The notes below the pieces were generated by a model. That model worked only from the letters and a program-made list of their open reading frames with translations. It had not been told where the DNA came from and made no database searches. Made by a program: the position numbers and the translations under genes. From an uncultured Massilia sp. (GTDB lineage Bacteria > Pseudomonadota > Gammaproteobacteria > Burkholderiales > Burkholderiaceae): a stretch of 32,529 nucleotides of DNA. Of this stretch, positions 1 to 8,900 are shown piece by piece (position 1 is the first letter of the stretch; each line of letters opens with the position of its first letter). The stretch is from positions 1 to 32,529 of the forward strand of contig CAMLMV010000061.1 of assembly GCA_946481275.1 (NCBI GenBank), read 5' to 3'.

Positions 1-352
1 CGGTGCAGGCGTGGCCGACGGGGCCGGCGCGGGCTGCGTCATGTGACTGAGGACGTACCGCGGCTGCGGCGGCGTGGCTGTCGAAGGCGCGGCCGCCGGC
101 GCGGGCGGCGTCTGGTCGCGCCGCATGCGTTCCGAAAACGCCGCGAATTTCGTGCCCAGGTCGACGCGCGCGTGGTCGCGGTTCAGCGCCTGCGTCGCAT
201 AGGGACGCGGCGCCCGCGCCTGCAGTTCCGGCGCCACGGGGCCGTTGCGGGCGGGACGTGGCGCGCGGGCGGACGCGGGTGCCGGTGCCGGGGACGACGG
301 GCCCGGGTCGTTCACCGGTCGAAAATAATTTGTGATGCGGGTTTGTGGCATG
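1..352 (-). CDS. Pro/Ala-rich N-terminal part of a candidate T3SS effector (truncated by window edge)
   Basis: An open frame reads leftward from ATG at 352 to the window edge with no stop, so only the first ~117 residues are seen. The start begins MPQTRITNYFRPVNDPG and has an AGGT Shine-Dalgarno about 5 nt upstream. The leader is rich in Pro, Ala, Ser and Arg with few acidic residues, as in type III secretion signals. I recognise no domain. Upstream lies a near-consensus PIP box on the same strand (419-443, TTCGC-N15-ATCGC) followed after 31 nt by TATGCT (387-382), giving a predicted leader mRNA of about 23 nt. The function is unknown; the effector call is inference from promoter and leader composition. 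Confidence 0.6.
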
Positions 353-381
353 GTGACCTCGCGTGGTTGGTCGGCACGTCC

Positions 382-443
382 AGCATAGCCAGGCGCCCGT
401 GCCGGGCGCCGTGGGGATGCGATCCCGCCGCGCCGCCAGCGAA
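382..443 (-). promoter_or_regulatory. Imperfect PIP-box promoter, leftward
   Basis: On the minus strand TTCGC (443-439), 15 nt, ATCGC (423-419), then 31 nt and TATGCT (387-382). This fits the PIP-N30-32-YANNNT layout of HrpX/HrpB-type promoters with one mismatch in the second half-site. It lies in the right place for the gene starting at 352. Confidence 0.6.
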
Positions 444-445
444 GT

Positions 446-508
446 TTCGCATTCCCGGCGCCGCGCTTCGCATCGACGCGGCCGTCCGCCCGCCGGCGGG
501 GTTATCGT
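446..508 (+). promoter_or_regulatory. Possible PIP-like promoter with one extra spacer base, rightward
   Basis: TTCGC (446-450), 16 nt rather than the usual 15, TTCGC (467-471), then 31 nt and TATCGT (503-508) as a YANNNT -10 element. Half-sites are exact but the spacer is one base long. The first half-site abuts the leftward box, forming GCGAAGTTTCGC at 439-450. It would drive the SET-domain gene starting at 558 with about 43 nt of leader. Confidence 0.4.
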
Positions 509-557
509 TGCGCCACTGCCGACCCGGCTCGGCCCACCCGAAACAGCGAGAGACCCC

Positions 558-1457
558 ATGACCGCATCGACCGACCCCCGCGTGCAATCCCTCATTGAGA
601 GCATCGACACCAGCCTGGCGCAGGCCGAACGCCTGCCCGGCACGGCGGCGCACGACGCGATATTCGACCGCGTGCCGGCCCTCAAGGCGCACATCGTCGA
701 CACGCTGGCCGGCGACGCCCAGGCAGAGGTCCTGGCCCTGGCCCACCTGACCGCCATGTTCGAGCGCTTCAAGCAGCGCCGTCCGATCTCGCGGCTGCCG
801 TATTCGCCGCTGCTCGACGGGCGCTACCCGTTCCGCGACGCGACGCACAGGCCCCTGCACGTCGTCGCCGTGTCGGACGGGCCGGACAAGTTCGGCGCGT
901 GCGACGATCCGCGCCGCGAGGCGGTGCTGCCGTTCCTCGATCCCGATGCGGGCGCGGCGGCGCTGGCCGCCCTCTACCACGACCGGCTGGTCTGCCGCAC
1001 CATCACGGCCGCCGATCTCGCCGATCCGCGCGAGCGCGTGCTGGAGGGGCAGCTCGGCGTGTTTGCCGCGCGTAACCTGCGCTACGGCGAATGCCTCGGC
1101 GTGTACGGCGGCCAGCTGCTGACGCCGGCCATGTACTTCGCGTGCGCCGACGACGCGTTCATCCTGTCCGCCGTGTCGGGCGAGAATGTCGCGTTCATCG
1201 ACGGCGAGAACATCCTCGCGATGGCCAATACCCGGCTCGACTACGACGCCGGCGGCCTGCCGGTGGCCCAGGCCACGGCAGGCTACAACATGAAGGTGGT
1301 GCGCTTCCACGTCATCGCGGAAGGCGGCCGGCGCTTTTCGATCGGCGCGTTCTTCGCCGCCGAAGACGTGGCGGCCGGCACCGAACTGCGCTGGCACTAT
1401 GGCCATCCGGCCGAGGTCATCGCCGCCGTGTACCGCCCCATGTACCTCGCCGGTTAG
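558..1457 (+). CDS. SET-domain protein, candidate T3SS effector
   Basis: A 299-residue protein starting at ATG 558. The C-terminal half shows SET lysine-methyltransferase features: GVFAARNLRYGECLGVYGG at 167-185 (the G-x-GxxA/GxY cofactor-loop region) and ELRWHYG at 276-282, matching the family's closing ELxxDYG motif with His for Asp. The usual RFINHSCxPN segment is not recognisable; MANT and GYNMKVV lie where it would be expected. The N-terminal 165 residues resemble nothing I know. SET proteins act on lysines of histones or other proteins, and some pathogens deliver them into host cells. Here a PIP-like element lies upstream, and the next gene starts 2 nt after the stop. Catalytic competence is uncertain because of the atypical central motif. 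Confidence 0.65.
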   Translation: MTASTDPRVQSLIESIDTSLAQAERLPGTAAHDAIFDRVPALKAHIVDTLAGDAQAEVLALAHLTAMFERFKQRRPISRLPYSPLLDGRYPFRDATHRPLHVVAVSDGPDKFGACDDPRREAVLPFLDPDAGAAALAALYHDRLVCRTITAADLADPRERVLEGQLGVFAARNLRYGECLGVYGGQLLTPAMYFACADDAFILSAVSGENVAFIDGENILAMANTRLDYDAGGLPVAQATAGYNMKVVRFHVIAEGGRRFSIGAFFAAEDVAAGTELRWHYGHPAEVIAAVYRPMYLAG

Positions 1458-1459
1458 CA

Positions 1460-2554
1460 ATGCCCCACACATTCAGCCTTGTCCGCGACCTGCTGGACGA
1501 ATTGGTGACCCTGGTGAATTCCGACCAGAGCTTTTCGGATATCCACCTGGAACAGGACATGCCGGTGATGATCAAGACGCCGCGCGGCTGGCGCCAGGCC
1601 GGCGCCGAACCCGTCACGCTCGAGGACATGGCGCCGGTGCTCGGCGCGATCGACGAACACTGGAAGGACAAGATCGCCGACCGCGCCATCGACCAGCCGT
1701 TCGCGCTGACCGACTACCGGCTGCGCTGCAACGTCTACCGTTCCGCGGGCGGCGCCAGGGTCACGGTGTCGATCCGGCGCCTGCCGTTGCGCCCGATCCC
1801 GCTGGCGCAGACCGGACTGCCGCCCCACGTACGGGTGTTGGTCGAGGCGACCCGCGGCCTCATCATGGTCACCGGTCCCACCGGCTCGGGCAAGTCGACG
1901 ACGGTGGCCTCGATGCTGGACCATATCAACGCCACGCGCAGCGCCCACATCGTCACCATCGAGGAACCGATCGAGTACCGGCTGCAACGCAAGCAGTCGA
2001 TCATCTCGCAAAAAGAAGTGCCGACCGACACGGCGACCTTTTCCGCCGGCCTGCGCGAAGCGTTGCGCCAGAAGCCGGACGTGCTCATGGTCGGGGAGAT
2101 CCGCGATGCCGACACCGCCGAAACGGTCCTGCACGCGGGCGAATCGGGACACCTGGTGCTGGCGACGATGCATACCAACAGCGCGATCAGCGCGCTCTCC
2201 CGGCTGCTGGCCTTTTTCCCGGCCGAGCAGCGCGGCCAGCGCGCGGCCGCGCTGGCGCGGTCGCTGGTCGGCGTGATCTTCCAGAGCCTGGTGCCGCACG
2301 AGCGGGGCGACGCCCTGGTGCTGGCCCACGAAATCCTCTTCAATCACAACCAGCAGCTGGCGCGCTTCATCGCCGACCCGGCCAGGGTGCACCAGCTCGA
2401 GGACGTCCTGCGGCGCAGGGAAGACACCATGTCGCGCAGCCTGAACGACGTGCTGGTCCAGCTGGTGTCGCAGAACGTCGTCGCGGCGCGCGACGCCATG
2501 CGCGCGGCCTACAACCGCGCCGAGCTCCACGACATGCTGGGCAGCAAGCGTTAG
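1460..2554 (+). CDS. PilT/PilU-like hexameric secretion ATPase
   Basis: A 364-residue protein of the PilT/PilU twitching ATPase family. It has Walker A GPTGSGKST at 139-147, an Asp box (IVTIEEPIEYR), a Walker B region (DVLMVGEIRDADTAET) and a His box (GHLVLATMHTNSA). The C-terminus lacks the PilT AIRNLIRE motif, so it is nearer PilU. Such ATPases power pilus retraction at the inner membrane. It starts 2 nt after the SET gene stop with no clear Shine-Dalgarno, suggesting translational coupling. No other pilus assembly gene is nearby apart from a TcpQ-like protein at 13343. Its stop overlaps by 2 nt the stop of the convergent cyclase gene (TTAG at 2551-2554). Confidence 0.85.
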   Translation: MPHTFSLVRDLLDELVTLVNSDQSFSDIHLEQDMPVMIKTPRGWRQAGAEPVTLEDMAPVLGAIDEHWKDKIADRAIDQPFALTDYRLRCNVYRSAGGARVTVSIRRLPLRPIPLAQTGLPPHVRVLVEATRGLIMVTGPTGSGKSTTVASMLDHINATRSAHIVTIEEPIEYRLQRKQSIISQKEVPTDTATFSAGLREALRQKPDVLMVGEIRDADTAETVLHAGESGHLVLATMHTNSAISALSRLLAFFPAEQRGQRAAALARSLVGVIFQSLVPHERGDALVLAHEILFNHNQQLARFIADPARVHQLEDVLRRREDTMSRSLNDVLVQLVSQNVVAARDAMRAAYNRAELHDMLGSKR

Positions 2555-3861
2555 TCGCCGGCGCCGTCCGCGCGCGCCAGCGCGACGCGGTTACGGCCCG
2601 CGTGCTTGGCCTCGTACAAGGCTTCGTCGGCCAGGCGGAACAGGTCGGCGGGCTCGGCGCCGCCGCCGGCGGTGTCCAGGTCCGCCACGCCGGCGGAAAA
2701 CGTGGCGTGGAACACCGTGTCGTCCGCCTTGAGGCGCACGGTGGCGAACAGTGCGCGGATGTCGTCGAGCACGCGGCCCGCCGCCGCCGCGCTCGTGCCC
2801 GGCATGATCACGGCGAATTCCTCGCCGCCGTAACGGCCGATCAGGTCGCCGTGGCGCAGGCGTTGCTGCAGGAGGTGGGCGATGGCGCGGATGACGTGGT
2901 CGCCGACCTGGTGGCCGTAGGTGTCGTTGATCTTCTTGAAGTAATCCAGGTCGACCATGGCGAGCGCCATGGGATTGCCTTCGCGCTTGCTGCGCGCCAT
3001 TTCGCGCAGCAGTTGTTCCTTGATGGAGACGTGGTTGTACAGTCCGGTCATGCCGTCGCGCATGATCAGGCTGCGCAGCGCGCGCGAGCGCTCGACGCGC
3101 ATCATGACCGCGAGCGCCAGGTCCGCGCGCGTGCCCGGCGGTGCCAGGAAGTCGTCCACGCCGGCCGCCACGGCGCGCCGCCGCGCCGCGGGATCCCCGT
3201 CGTCCGACAGCACGAGCACGGGCAGGTCGAGGAAGGCCGGGTCCTGCCTGATCAGCATGGCCAGGTCGACGCCGTTGCAGCCGGGCCTGTCGACGTCGAT
3301 GACGATGGCGTCCGGATGGTGCCGGCTGAGCGTGGCGAACAGCTCGAGTGGCTTGTGCAGGCGCAGCGCTTCCATCCCGGCCCGCGCCAGCGCCTCTTCG
3401 ATCCCGTCGAGGCCGGCGGCGTTGCCGGCCACGACCAGCACCCGGCAGGGCGGCTGGTCCTGGCGCTGGACGAGCGTCTCGATGCGCGCCTTGAGTTCGT
3501 CGATTTCGAGCGGCCTGGCCAGGAATCCATCCACGCCCGCGCGGGCGGCCGCCAGGCGCGTCTCGAACTTGTCCAGGGGAGCGAGCCACAGGATCGGCAC
3601 CGGCGCCGCGCACTGCGCGCGGATGGCCGCGGCGCAGGCCGGATCGCCGAGGCGGCTGCCGCTGCCCGCCGGGGCCACGACGATGCAGCACAGGCCTTCC
3701 TGCGCGGCGAGCTGGTCGATCTGCGTCGCCACCGCCACGTCGAAGCCGGCCGCGCGCAACTGCAGCGCGGTGTCGCGGGCGAGGAGGGCGTTGTCGCCGA
3801 GCAGGCAGATACGCCTGGCCGGCTTCAGTGCTTCCGGAAACTGCATCGTGCTGATCCTCAT
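2551..3861 (-). CDS. PleD-like diguanylate cyclase with two degenerate receiver domains
   Basis: A 436-residue protein: two receiver-like domains (about 15-130 and 135-260) and a C-terminal GGDEF domain. RYGGEEF at 343-349 has intact active-site residues, and RHGD at 336-339, five residues upstream, is a product-inhibition I-site. It should make c-di-GMP from two GTP. The first receiver lacks the phosphoacceptor Asp. The second keeps an Asp (AIVIDVD) but lacks the N-terminal acidic pair and the conserved Lys, so phosphorylation control is doubtful. ATG at 3861 is listed, but Met6 (3846) has the better Shine-Dalgarno (GAGGA about 9 nt upstream). It lies 13 nt downstream of the amidohydrolase gene stop and may be cotranscribed with it. 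Confidence 0.9.
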   Translation of the reverse strand: MRISTMQFPEALKPARRICLLGDNALLARDTALQLRAAGFDVAVATQIDQLAAQEGLCCIVVAPAGSGSRLGDPACAAAIRAQCAAPVPILWLAPLDKFETRLAAARAGVDGFLARPLEIDELKARIETLVQRQDQPPCRVLVVAGNAAGLDGIEEALARAGMEALRLHKPLELFATLSRHHPDAIVIDVDRPGCNGVDLAMLIRQDPAFLDLPVLVLSDDGDPAARRRAVAAGVDDFLAPPGTRADLALAVMMRVERSRALRSLIMRDGMTGLYNHVSIKEQLLREMARSKREGNPMALAMVDLDYFKKINDTYGHQVGDHVIRAIAHLLQQRLRHGDLIGRYGGEEFAVIMPGTSAAAAGRVLDDIRALFATVRLKADDTVFHATFSAGVADLDTAGGGAEPADLFRLADEALYEAKHAGRNRVALARADGAGD

Positions 3862-3874
3862 GTCGGCGTGGTTC

Positions 3875-5668
3875 TTACTTGGCGCCGAACAATCGGCTCA
3901 AGCGGCTGCCGGACTTCTTGGCGGGGGCCGTCAGCGCCGCGACCCGGGCATCCTGCTGGGCCTTGATCTTTTCCAGATGCGCCCTGACCTGGGCCGGCGT
4001 CTCTTTCGGGCGCGGCTCGGGGGCGACCCGTTTGCCGTGCACGTCCACGCCCGCGCCGGCGTAGGCCGCATCGCGCGCCGCGCGCAAGGCCTCCGGATCG
4101 ATGTGGGGCCCGGCATTCACGCGGGTGTCGCCCGACGCGCGCAGGCGCTGCTCGACGAATTCCGGCGTGAGCACGTGCTGCTCGAAGGCGCGCACCTTCG
4201 GGCGCGCATCGACCAGCAGGCGCTCGTAGTTGCCGGTCTTGACGGCGATTCGGGCTTCCGGCGTCAACTTGTCCAGCAGGGGCTTGTAGAGCACACCGGT
4301 CTCTTCCCAGGTGGCCTTTTCCTGCGGATTGAGCGCGTCCGAGCCGAACAGGAAGCGGTCGGGATGATCGTTGATCAGCTGCGCCCAGGCCTGGATCGAT
4401 TCGTGATCCGGCACTTCCTTGCCGTCGGCGTCGGTCTTGAGCACGATCTGGCGCGCCACGCGCGACCACGAAATGTCGATGTTGATGTGCTTCATTTCCG
4501 GATTCGACAGGATCGACCGCAGGTTGTTGGCGTGGTCGACCGGCTTCTGGACGAAGCGTCCGACGCCGCCGCAGTGCGCCCAGATGATGGTCGTGTTGCG
4601 CGTTTCGGGCGAGGCGAACAGCTGTTTCAGGTTGTCCAGGTGCTCGGGCTGGCCACGGCCGTTGGCGCGCTGGTTGGCGGTCGAGTCGACGTCGCAGTGC
4701 AGCACCACCGGCATGCCGACCACGCCGGCCGTGGCCACCAGATTCTTGAACGATTGCACGTTGTCGGTCAGGTTGGCCTGGCGCGCGCCTTCGTACTGGC
4801 TCTGCACCAGTTCCTTGTGAATCGTCACCTCGCCCACGCCGGTGAACATGCCCGGGTGCGTGGCCAGCTTGAACAGCAGCGCCTGGGGGCTCAACGGCGA
4901 ACCCAGGTGCAGGCCGGTGACCATCGGATCGAGGCGGTCGCGCTCGGCCTGGCTCAGCTTGGAAATATTCATGAACAGCGCGGTGTCCGCATCGACCTGC
5001 TGGTTCAGCATCAGGTGGGCGCTGCCCTTGATGGTCTGCTCGACCTCGGCCGTCAATTCATGTGGCTTGATGTTGGCAAACTGCGCCGGCACGTAGTACG
5101 ACTCGGCCGGGATGTGGTTGTGATCGCCGTGGTCGCCGCACGGCATGACGTCGGTCGGAATCGGCGACATCACCGAGCGGTGGATACCCACCTGGTCCAT
5201 CATCTTGAGCATCTCGCGCGGCGTCATGCCTTGCTGGGTGTAGTTGGTGGGGTGGAAGTGCGAATCCGACATCCAGTGGCCGGTCGTCAGCTTGCCGGCC
5301 AGCGCGGCGGGCAGGCGCGTTTGCACGTCGCCCTGCTTCATCTTGTCGAGCGTGGTGGTCACGGCGCCGACCAGTTCGCCGGTCTTGCGCGGGGAGCCGG
5401 CGTGCGCGCCCTTGGCCTGCTCCGGCAGGTCGGCCACCGTCACCGATGCGCTGAGGTCGTCGAAAATGCGGGTCGTCGCGACCCTGATCCGGTTGCCCCC
5501 GCCGGCGGAGGATTTCGGCGCCGACGTGCCCGGGCCGCCCGCCGAAGCGAGCGGCGAGCCGCCCTTGCTGCGCGACGCGCGCGGCGTTTGCGAGGTGGAA
5601 GCCTGGTGTCCTGCCGAGTCCGGCGTCGGCACGGCCGAATGCGAGGGTGACTGGTTAACGCGTGTCAT
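3875..5668 (-). CDS. Amidohydrolase-family protein with Ser/Pro-rich leader; candidate T3SS effector
   Basis: A 597-residue protein starting at ATG 5668 with AAGGA about 7 nt upstream. Residues 1-60 are rich in Ser, Thr, Pro, Ala and Gly with a single acidic residue (D17), as in type III secretion signals, and there is no Sec signal peptide. Residues ~130-470 match the metal-dependent amidohydrolase (PF04909-like) TIM barrel: DSHFHP (HxH at 137/139), GVGE (E280), VLHCD (H324), IWAHCGG (H365) and FGSDALNP (D444). The full set of metal ligands suggests an active hydrolase or decarboxylase; the substrate cannot be told. The C-terminus is basic (ending SRLSRLFGAK). An exact PIP box with correctly spaced -10 lies upstream. 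I know no named effector with this fold. Confidence 0.85.
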   Translation of the reverse strand: MTRVNQSPSHSAVPTPDSAGHQASTSQTPRASRSKGGSPLASAGGPGTSAPKSSAGGGNRIRVATTRIFDDLSASVTVADLPEQAKGAHAGSPRKTGELVGAVTTTLDKMKQGDVQTRLPAALAGKLTTGHWMSDSHFHPTNYTQQGMTPREMLKMMDQVGIHRSVMSPIPTDVMPCGDHGDHNHIPAESYYVPAQFANIKPHELTAEVEQTIKGSAHLMLNQQVDADTALFMNISKLSQAERDRLDPMVTGLHLGSPLSPQALLFKLATHPGMFTGVGEVTIHKELVQSQYEGARQANLTDNVQSFKNLVATAGVVGMPVVLHCDVDSTANQRANGRGQPEHLDNLKQLFASPETRNTTIIWAHCGGVGRFVQKPVDHANNLRSILSNPEMKHINIDISWSRVARQIVLKTDADGKEVPDHESIQAWAQLINDHPDRFLFGSDALNPQEKATWEETGVLYKPLLDKLTPEARIAVKTGNYERLLVDARPKVRAFEQHVLTPEFVEQRLRASGDTRVNAGPHIDPEALRAARDAAYAGAGVDVHGKRVAPEPRPKETPAQVRAHLEKIKAQQDARVAALTAPAKKSGSRLSRLFGAK

Positions 5669-5726
5669 ATCGTTTCCTTAAATGAAAGTGATGGGGCCTC
5701 CGGGGCAAGCCGCGAGGTGCCGGGAA

Positions 5727-5788
5727 AGCTTAATAAGACGCTATCGCGCGCATGGCGCCGCCAGCGAAGCGGAGCCCCCCGCAGCGAA
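5727..5788 (-). promoter_or_regulatory. PIP-box promoter, leftward (amidohydrolase gene)
   Basis: On the minus strand TTCGC (5788-5784), 15 nt, TTCGC (5768-5764), then 31 nt and TAAGCT (5732-5727), matching PIP-N30-32-YANNNT exactly. The predicted transcription start is near 5720, giving about 52 nt of leader before ATG 5668. PIP boxes are bound by HrpX/HrpB-type AraC activators. Confidence 0.85.
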
Positions 5789-5817
5789 GCGCCGGCCGGG
5801 CGCGCGCGGCGCTTCGC
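5784..5817. repeat. Inverted repeat joining the divergent PIP boxes
   Basis: GCGAAGCGCC at 5784-5793 and GGCGCTTCGC at 5808-5817 are perfect reverse complements; one further base pair (5794/5807) extends the arms. The arms contain the inner half-sites of the two divergent PIP boxes, so the whole region is a symmetric operator. Confidence 0.8.
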
Positions 5818-5875
5818 TGGCAGACACGGCAGTTCGCCGCGAGACTGCAGCCGGTGCGTGGCGCCCGCCCATACT
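5813..5875 (+). promoter_or_regulatory. PIP-box promoter, rightward (giant-protein operon)
   Basis: TTCGC (5813-5817), 15 nt, TTCGC (5833-5837), then 32 nt and CATACT (5870-5875), matching PIP-N30-32-YANNNT. The predicted start is near 5882, about 52 nt before ATG 5934. This rules out upstream in-frame starts such as 5682. Confidence 0.85.
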
Positions 5876-5933
5876 TGGCCAACCTCGGCAAGCCTGCCCT
5901 GGGCACGCGCTACCCATTTTCGTAGAGACGCCT

Positions 5934-8900
5934 ATGCCATCCCCAACCCGACTTTCCGGCGCCAGCTCATCCGACATCCATGAGATCGCCGACCAGAACG
6001 CAACGCCGGCGCAGCCCGCGCGGCAGGCGCCGACCCGGCCCTCGCGCACCCGCCAGAACGACGGCTGGATCGCGGCCATCAAGCGCACGCTGGCCCCGCG
6101 CCCGATGACCACGTCGAGCTCCGTGCTCGGCAGTATCACCAAGGCGCGCCCCATGACCGCACGCGCCAAGCTCAACCTCGCGCCCGACGAGGCGCACAAG
6201 CCAAACCCGAATGCCACCACCCAGGCCGCCGCCCTGCGGCACGGGCGCAATGTCGCCCGGACCGTCGGCGGCGCGGCCCAGACGGGCACGGTGCGGGTGG
6301 CGCCGGACACGCCCATCGTCGAACCGGGCGGCACCGAGGCGGTGGCGGCGCGCCTGTTCAATCGCGCCGGCGTGGGCGACAGCCATGACCTGCCGGCCCG
6401 GATCGCGGCCGACCTGCGCGCCTACCTGCCCGCGCCGGCAGGCGCCGGCGCCGACGTGGCGGCCGAAGCGGCCGGGCGCCAGGAACTGGTGCTGCGGCGC
6501 ATGTCCCAGGCCTTCGGCAACGACGCGGCCGCCGCGCGCGGTGCGCTGGACGGCCTGGTGGCCGCCGCCAGTCCGCTGGCCGTCGAGCATGGCGCGTTCG
6601 AGCTGGCGCGCCGGCTGTCCGCCACGGCGCTCGGCCATTCGACGCTGAATACCTTGTGCGCGCTGGACCGCCCGCGGCCCGACGACACCGCGCTGGGCGC
6701 GGCCATGCGCAACGACGCCCAGCGCCTGGCCTTCACGGCCGCCAACGCGCTGATCGATGCCTTGCCCGAGGGCGCGCCGCGTCCGGCCAGCCTGGCCGAA
6801 GTCCGCGAGATCGCCCTGGCGGCGCTGGCGCCGCACGACCGGCCGCACGGCACGCCTTCGGAGGCGCCGCCGGCGCCGATGAAGGGTAACGCCAGCCTGG
6901 CGGCGAAAGCCTTCCTGGCCGCGCATCAGCTGGCGGCCAACCCGGAAGCCGAACCCGAACGCCATCTCAAGAATGCCTATTTCTCGTGGCGGTGCGGCTT
7001 CAAGGAGGAGGGCCCGGGCACCCCGCTGGCGCGGGCCCAGCAGCGCATGTTCAAGCTGTCGCGCTATGCAGGGCGCGCCAGCAACCCCGGCATGCTGGCG
7101 GCCCTGCGGCGCACGTTCGGCTTCAACAAGTCGCCCATGTCGGCCCTCGCCATGGGCACCGGCGGGGCCAGCCTGCGCCAGCCGGACGAGGACTTCGCCA
7201 AGACCAGGGTCATCCAGGACCTGGGCGACGTGCTCGTGGAACGGGCGCAGGCCCGCGGCACGGGCCCGCTCGCCGGACGCATCAGCGATGCCCTCAAGGG
7301 CGCCACGCTCGAGCAGTGGTACACGCGTACCGCGCAAAAGGGCTGGCGCGACAAGACCACGGTCACGCCGTCCATGCGCAAGGCCATCGCCGCGCGCGCC
7401 GCCGGGCTGGCCGGCGTCAGTGTGGCCGAGGTCAAACTGAGTCCCACCTACCGGGAGCTGAAGGGAACCCGTTCCGTGCTGCGCCCGCGCGGCGGCGCGC
7501 AGCTCGACGTGGCCACCCTGCGCCAGTGGATCGGACAGTGCGAGCCGGACGACACGGAAGCGGCCGCCCTGCGGGCCGGTGCCGACCAGTTGGCCACGCT
7601 GGAGCACCACGGCGAAGTGCCGCTCGACACCTCCACCCCGCAAACCGTGCTCCAGAACTTCAGGCGCGTGATCACCGAGCCGCGCATGACGTACGACGTG
7701 CGCTTGTCCAACGGCGGCCAGTACGGCGTCAACTTCAACGTGACGGAAGCGCTCAACCTGCCCGGGATCAAGCACCTCCCGTTCCTCCCCTTCGTGCTGG
7801 CCGGTCCGGACGTCAAGTTGATGCGGGGCCGCATGGCGATGATCAACGGCGGCTCGTCGGCCAACCACGGGCAGCTGTTCATCGGCAGCGACCGGCGGCT
7901 CTCCGGCCACCTGGGCGCTTCCGCCACCGCCGGCGTGCACCTGCTGGGCAAGCGCCTGGGCGCCAGCGGCACGGCGCAGGTGCTGCCGCTCATGCTCGAC
8001 ACGTCCAGCCCGAAAGGGGTGATGGTGCGCTGCCGCTTCCAGCCGATCGGCCCGGCGCCGGCCGGCCATCCCGATCCGTGGCGCGCCAAGCTGCTGTCCG
8101 TGGTCGATGCCGCCACCGCGAGCGGCCCGAGCGGCGGCTTGCCGACCGACGTCAACGCCATGTGGGACGCGCTGTCGCATACCTTCTACAAGGACCCCGA
8201 CGTGTCGCTCAACTGGCTCGAGTCGCGTGGCACCTCGGTATCGAGTTCGATCGGCGCGTCGGGGGGCGCGCGCTACCAGCACAACGACTACAAGGTGGGG
8301 CCGAACGGCCAGGTCAGCGCCAGCAAGACCTGGTTGACGCGCCTGCGCAGAAAGGAGACGCCGGGGCCGTTGCGCGCCGAATATGCCGCCAGCTCGAGCT
8401 CGCGCCAGGTCGGCGTCGGGGCCACCCTGGTCGCCGCCGCCCCGCCGCAGGGCGACTTTTCCGGGGAGACCGGGCACGTCAAGTCAGTGGTGCTGCCGAG
8501 CGCGTCGATCATCGGCTTCGGCACCACCATCCTGCAGTCGGAAATCGGCTCGGTATGGCGCATCGCCGAGGAGGACGGGCACATCGATCCGGCCCTGACC
8601 TACCGCGACACGACCTTTACCAGCATGAAGGAGATGAAGCGCTACGTCGACAGCCGCCGGGCCAGCTGGGACGCGGTCTATCCCAACCAGCCTCCCGGTG
8701 CGTCCGATCCGGCCGAGCCGATCGACAATTACCTGGCCCGCGTGGAGCACGACGCGACGGCGGGCAACCAGCTGTTTGCCGAGCGGGTGTGGCTGCGTCC
8801 GGATGCGGCGCGCCAGATCAACGTGCTGCGCGAACTGCGCGACGCGATCGTGGCGCCGAACGCGCAGCCGAGCCAGGAACAGGCGGCGCAGATCGCCGCG

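Noticed and set aside
446..471. Calling this an exact PIP box
   Set aside because: The spacer is 16 nt instead of 15 between the TTCGC half-sites, so it is reported only as PIP-like.
5682..5933. Upstream extension of the 1055-aa protein to an ATG at 5682
   Set aside because: It would start before the PIP box and -10 element, so it cannot be in the transcript from that promoter.
5967..8477. An 836-codon antisense frame within the 1055-aa gene
   Set aside because: Same GC-driven shadow effect; no start signal and low-complexity Arg/Gly/Val-rich product.
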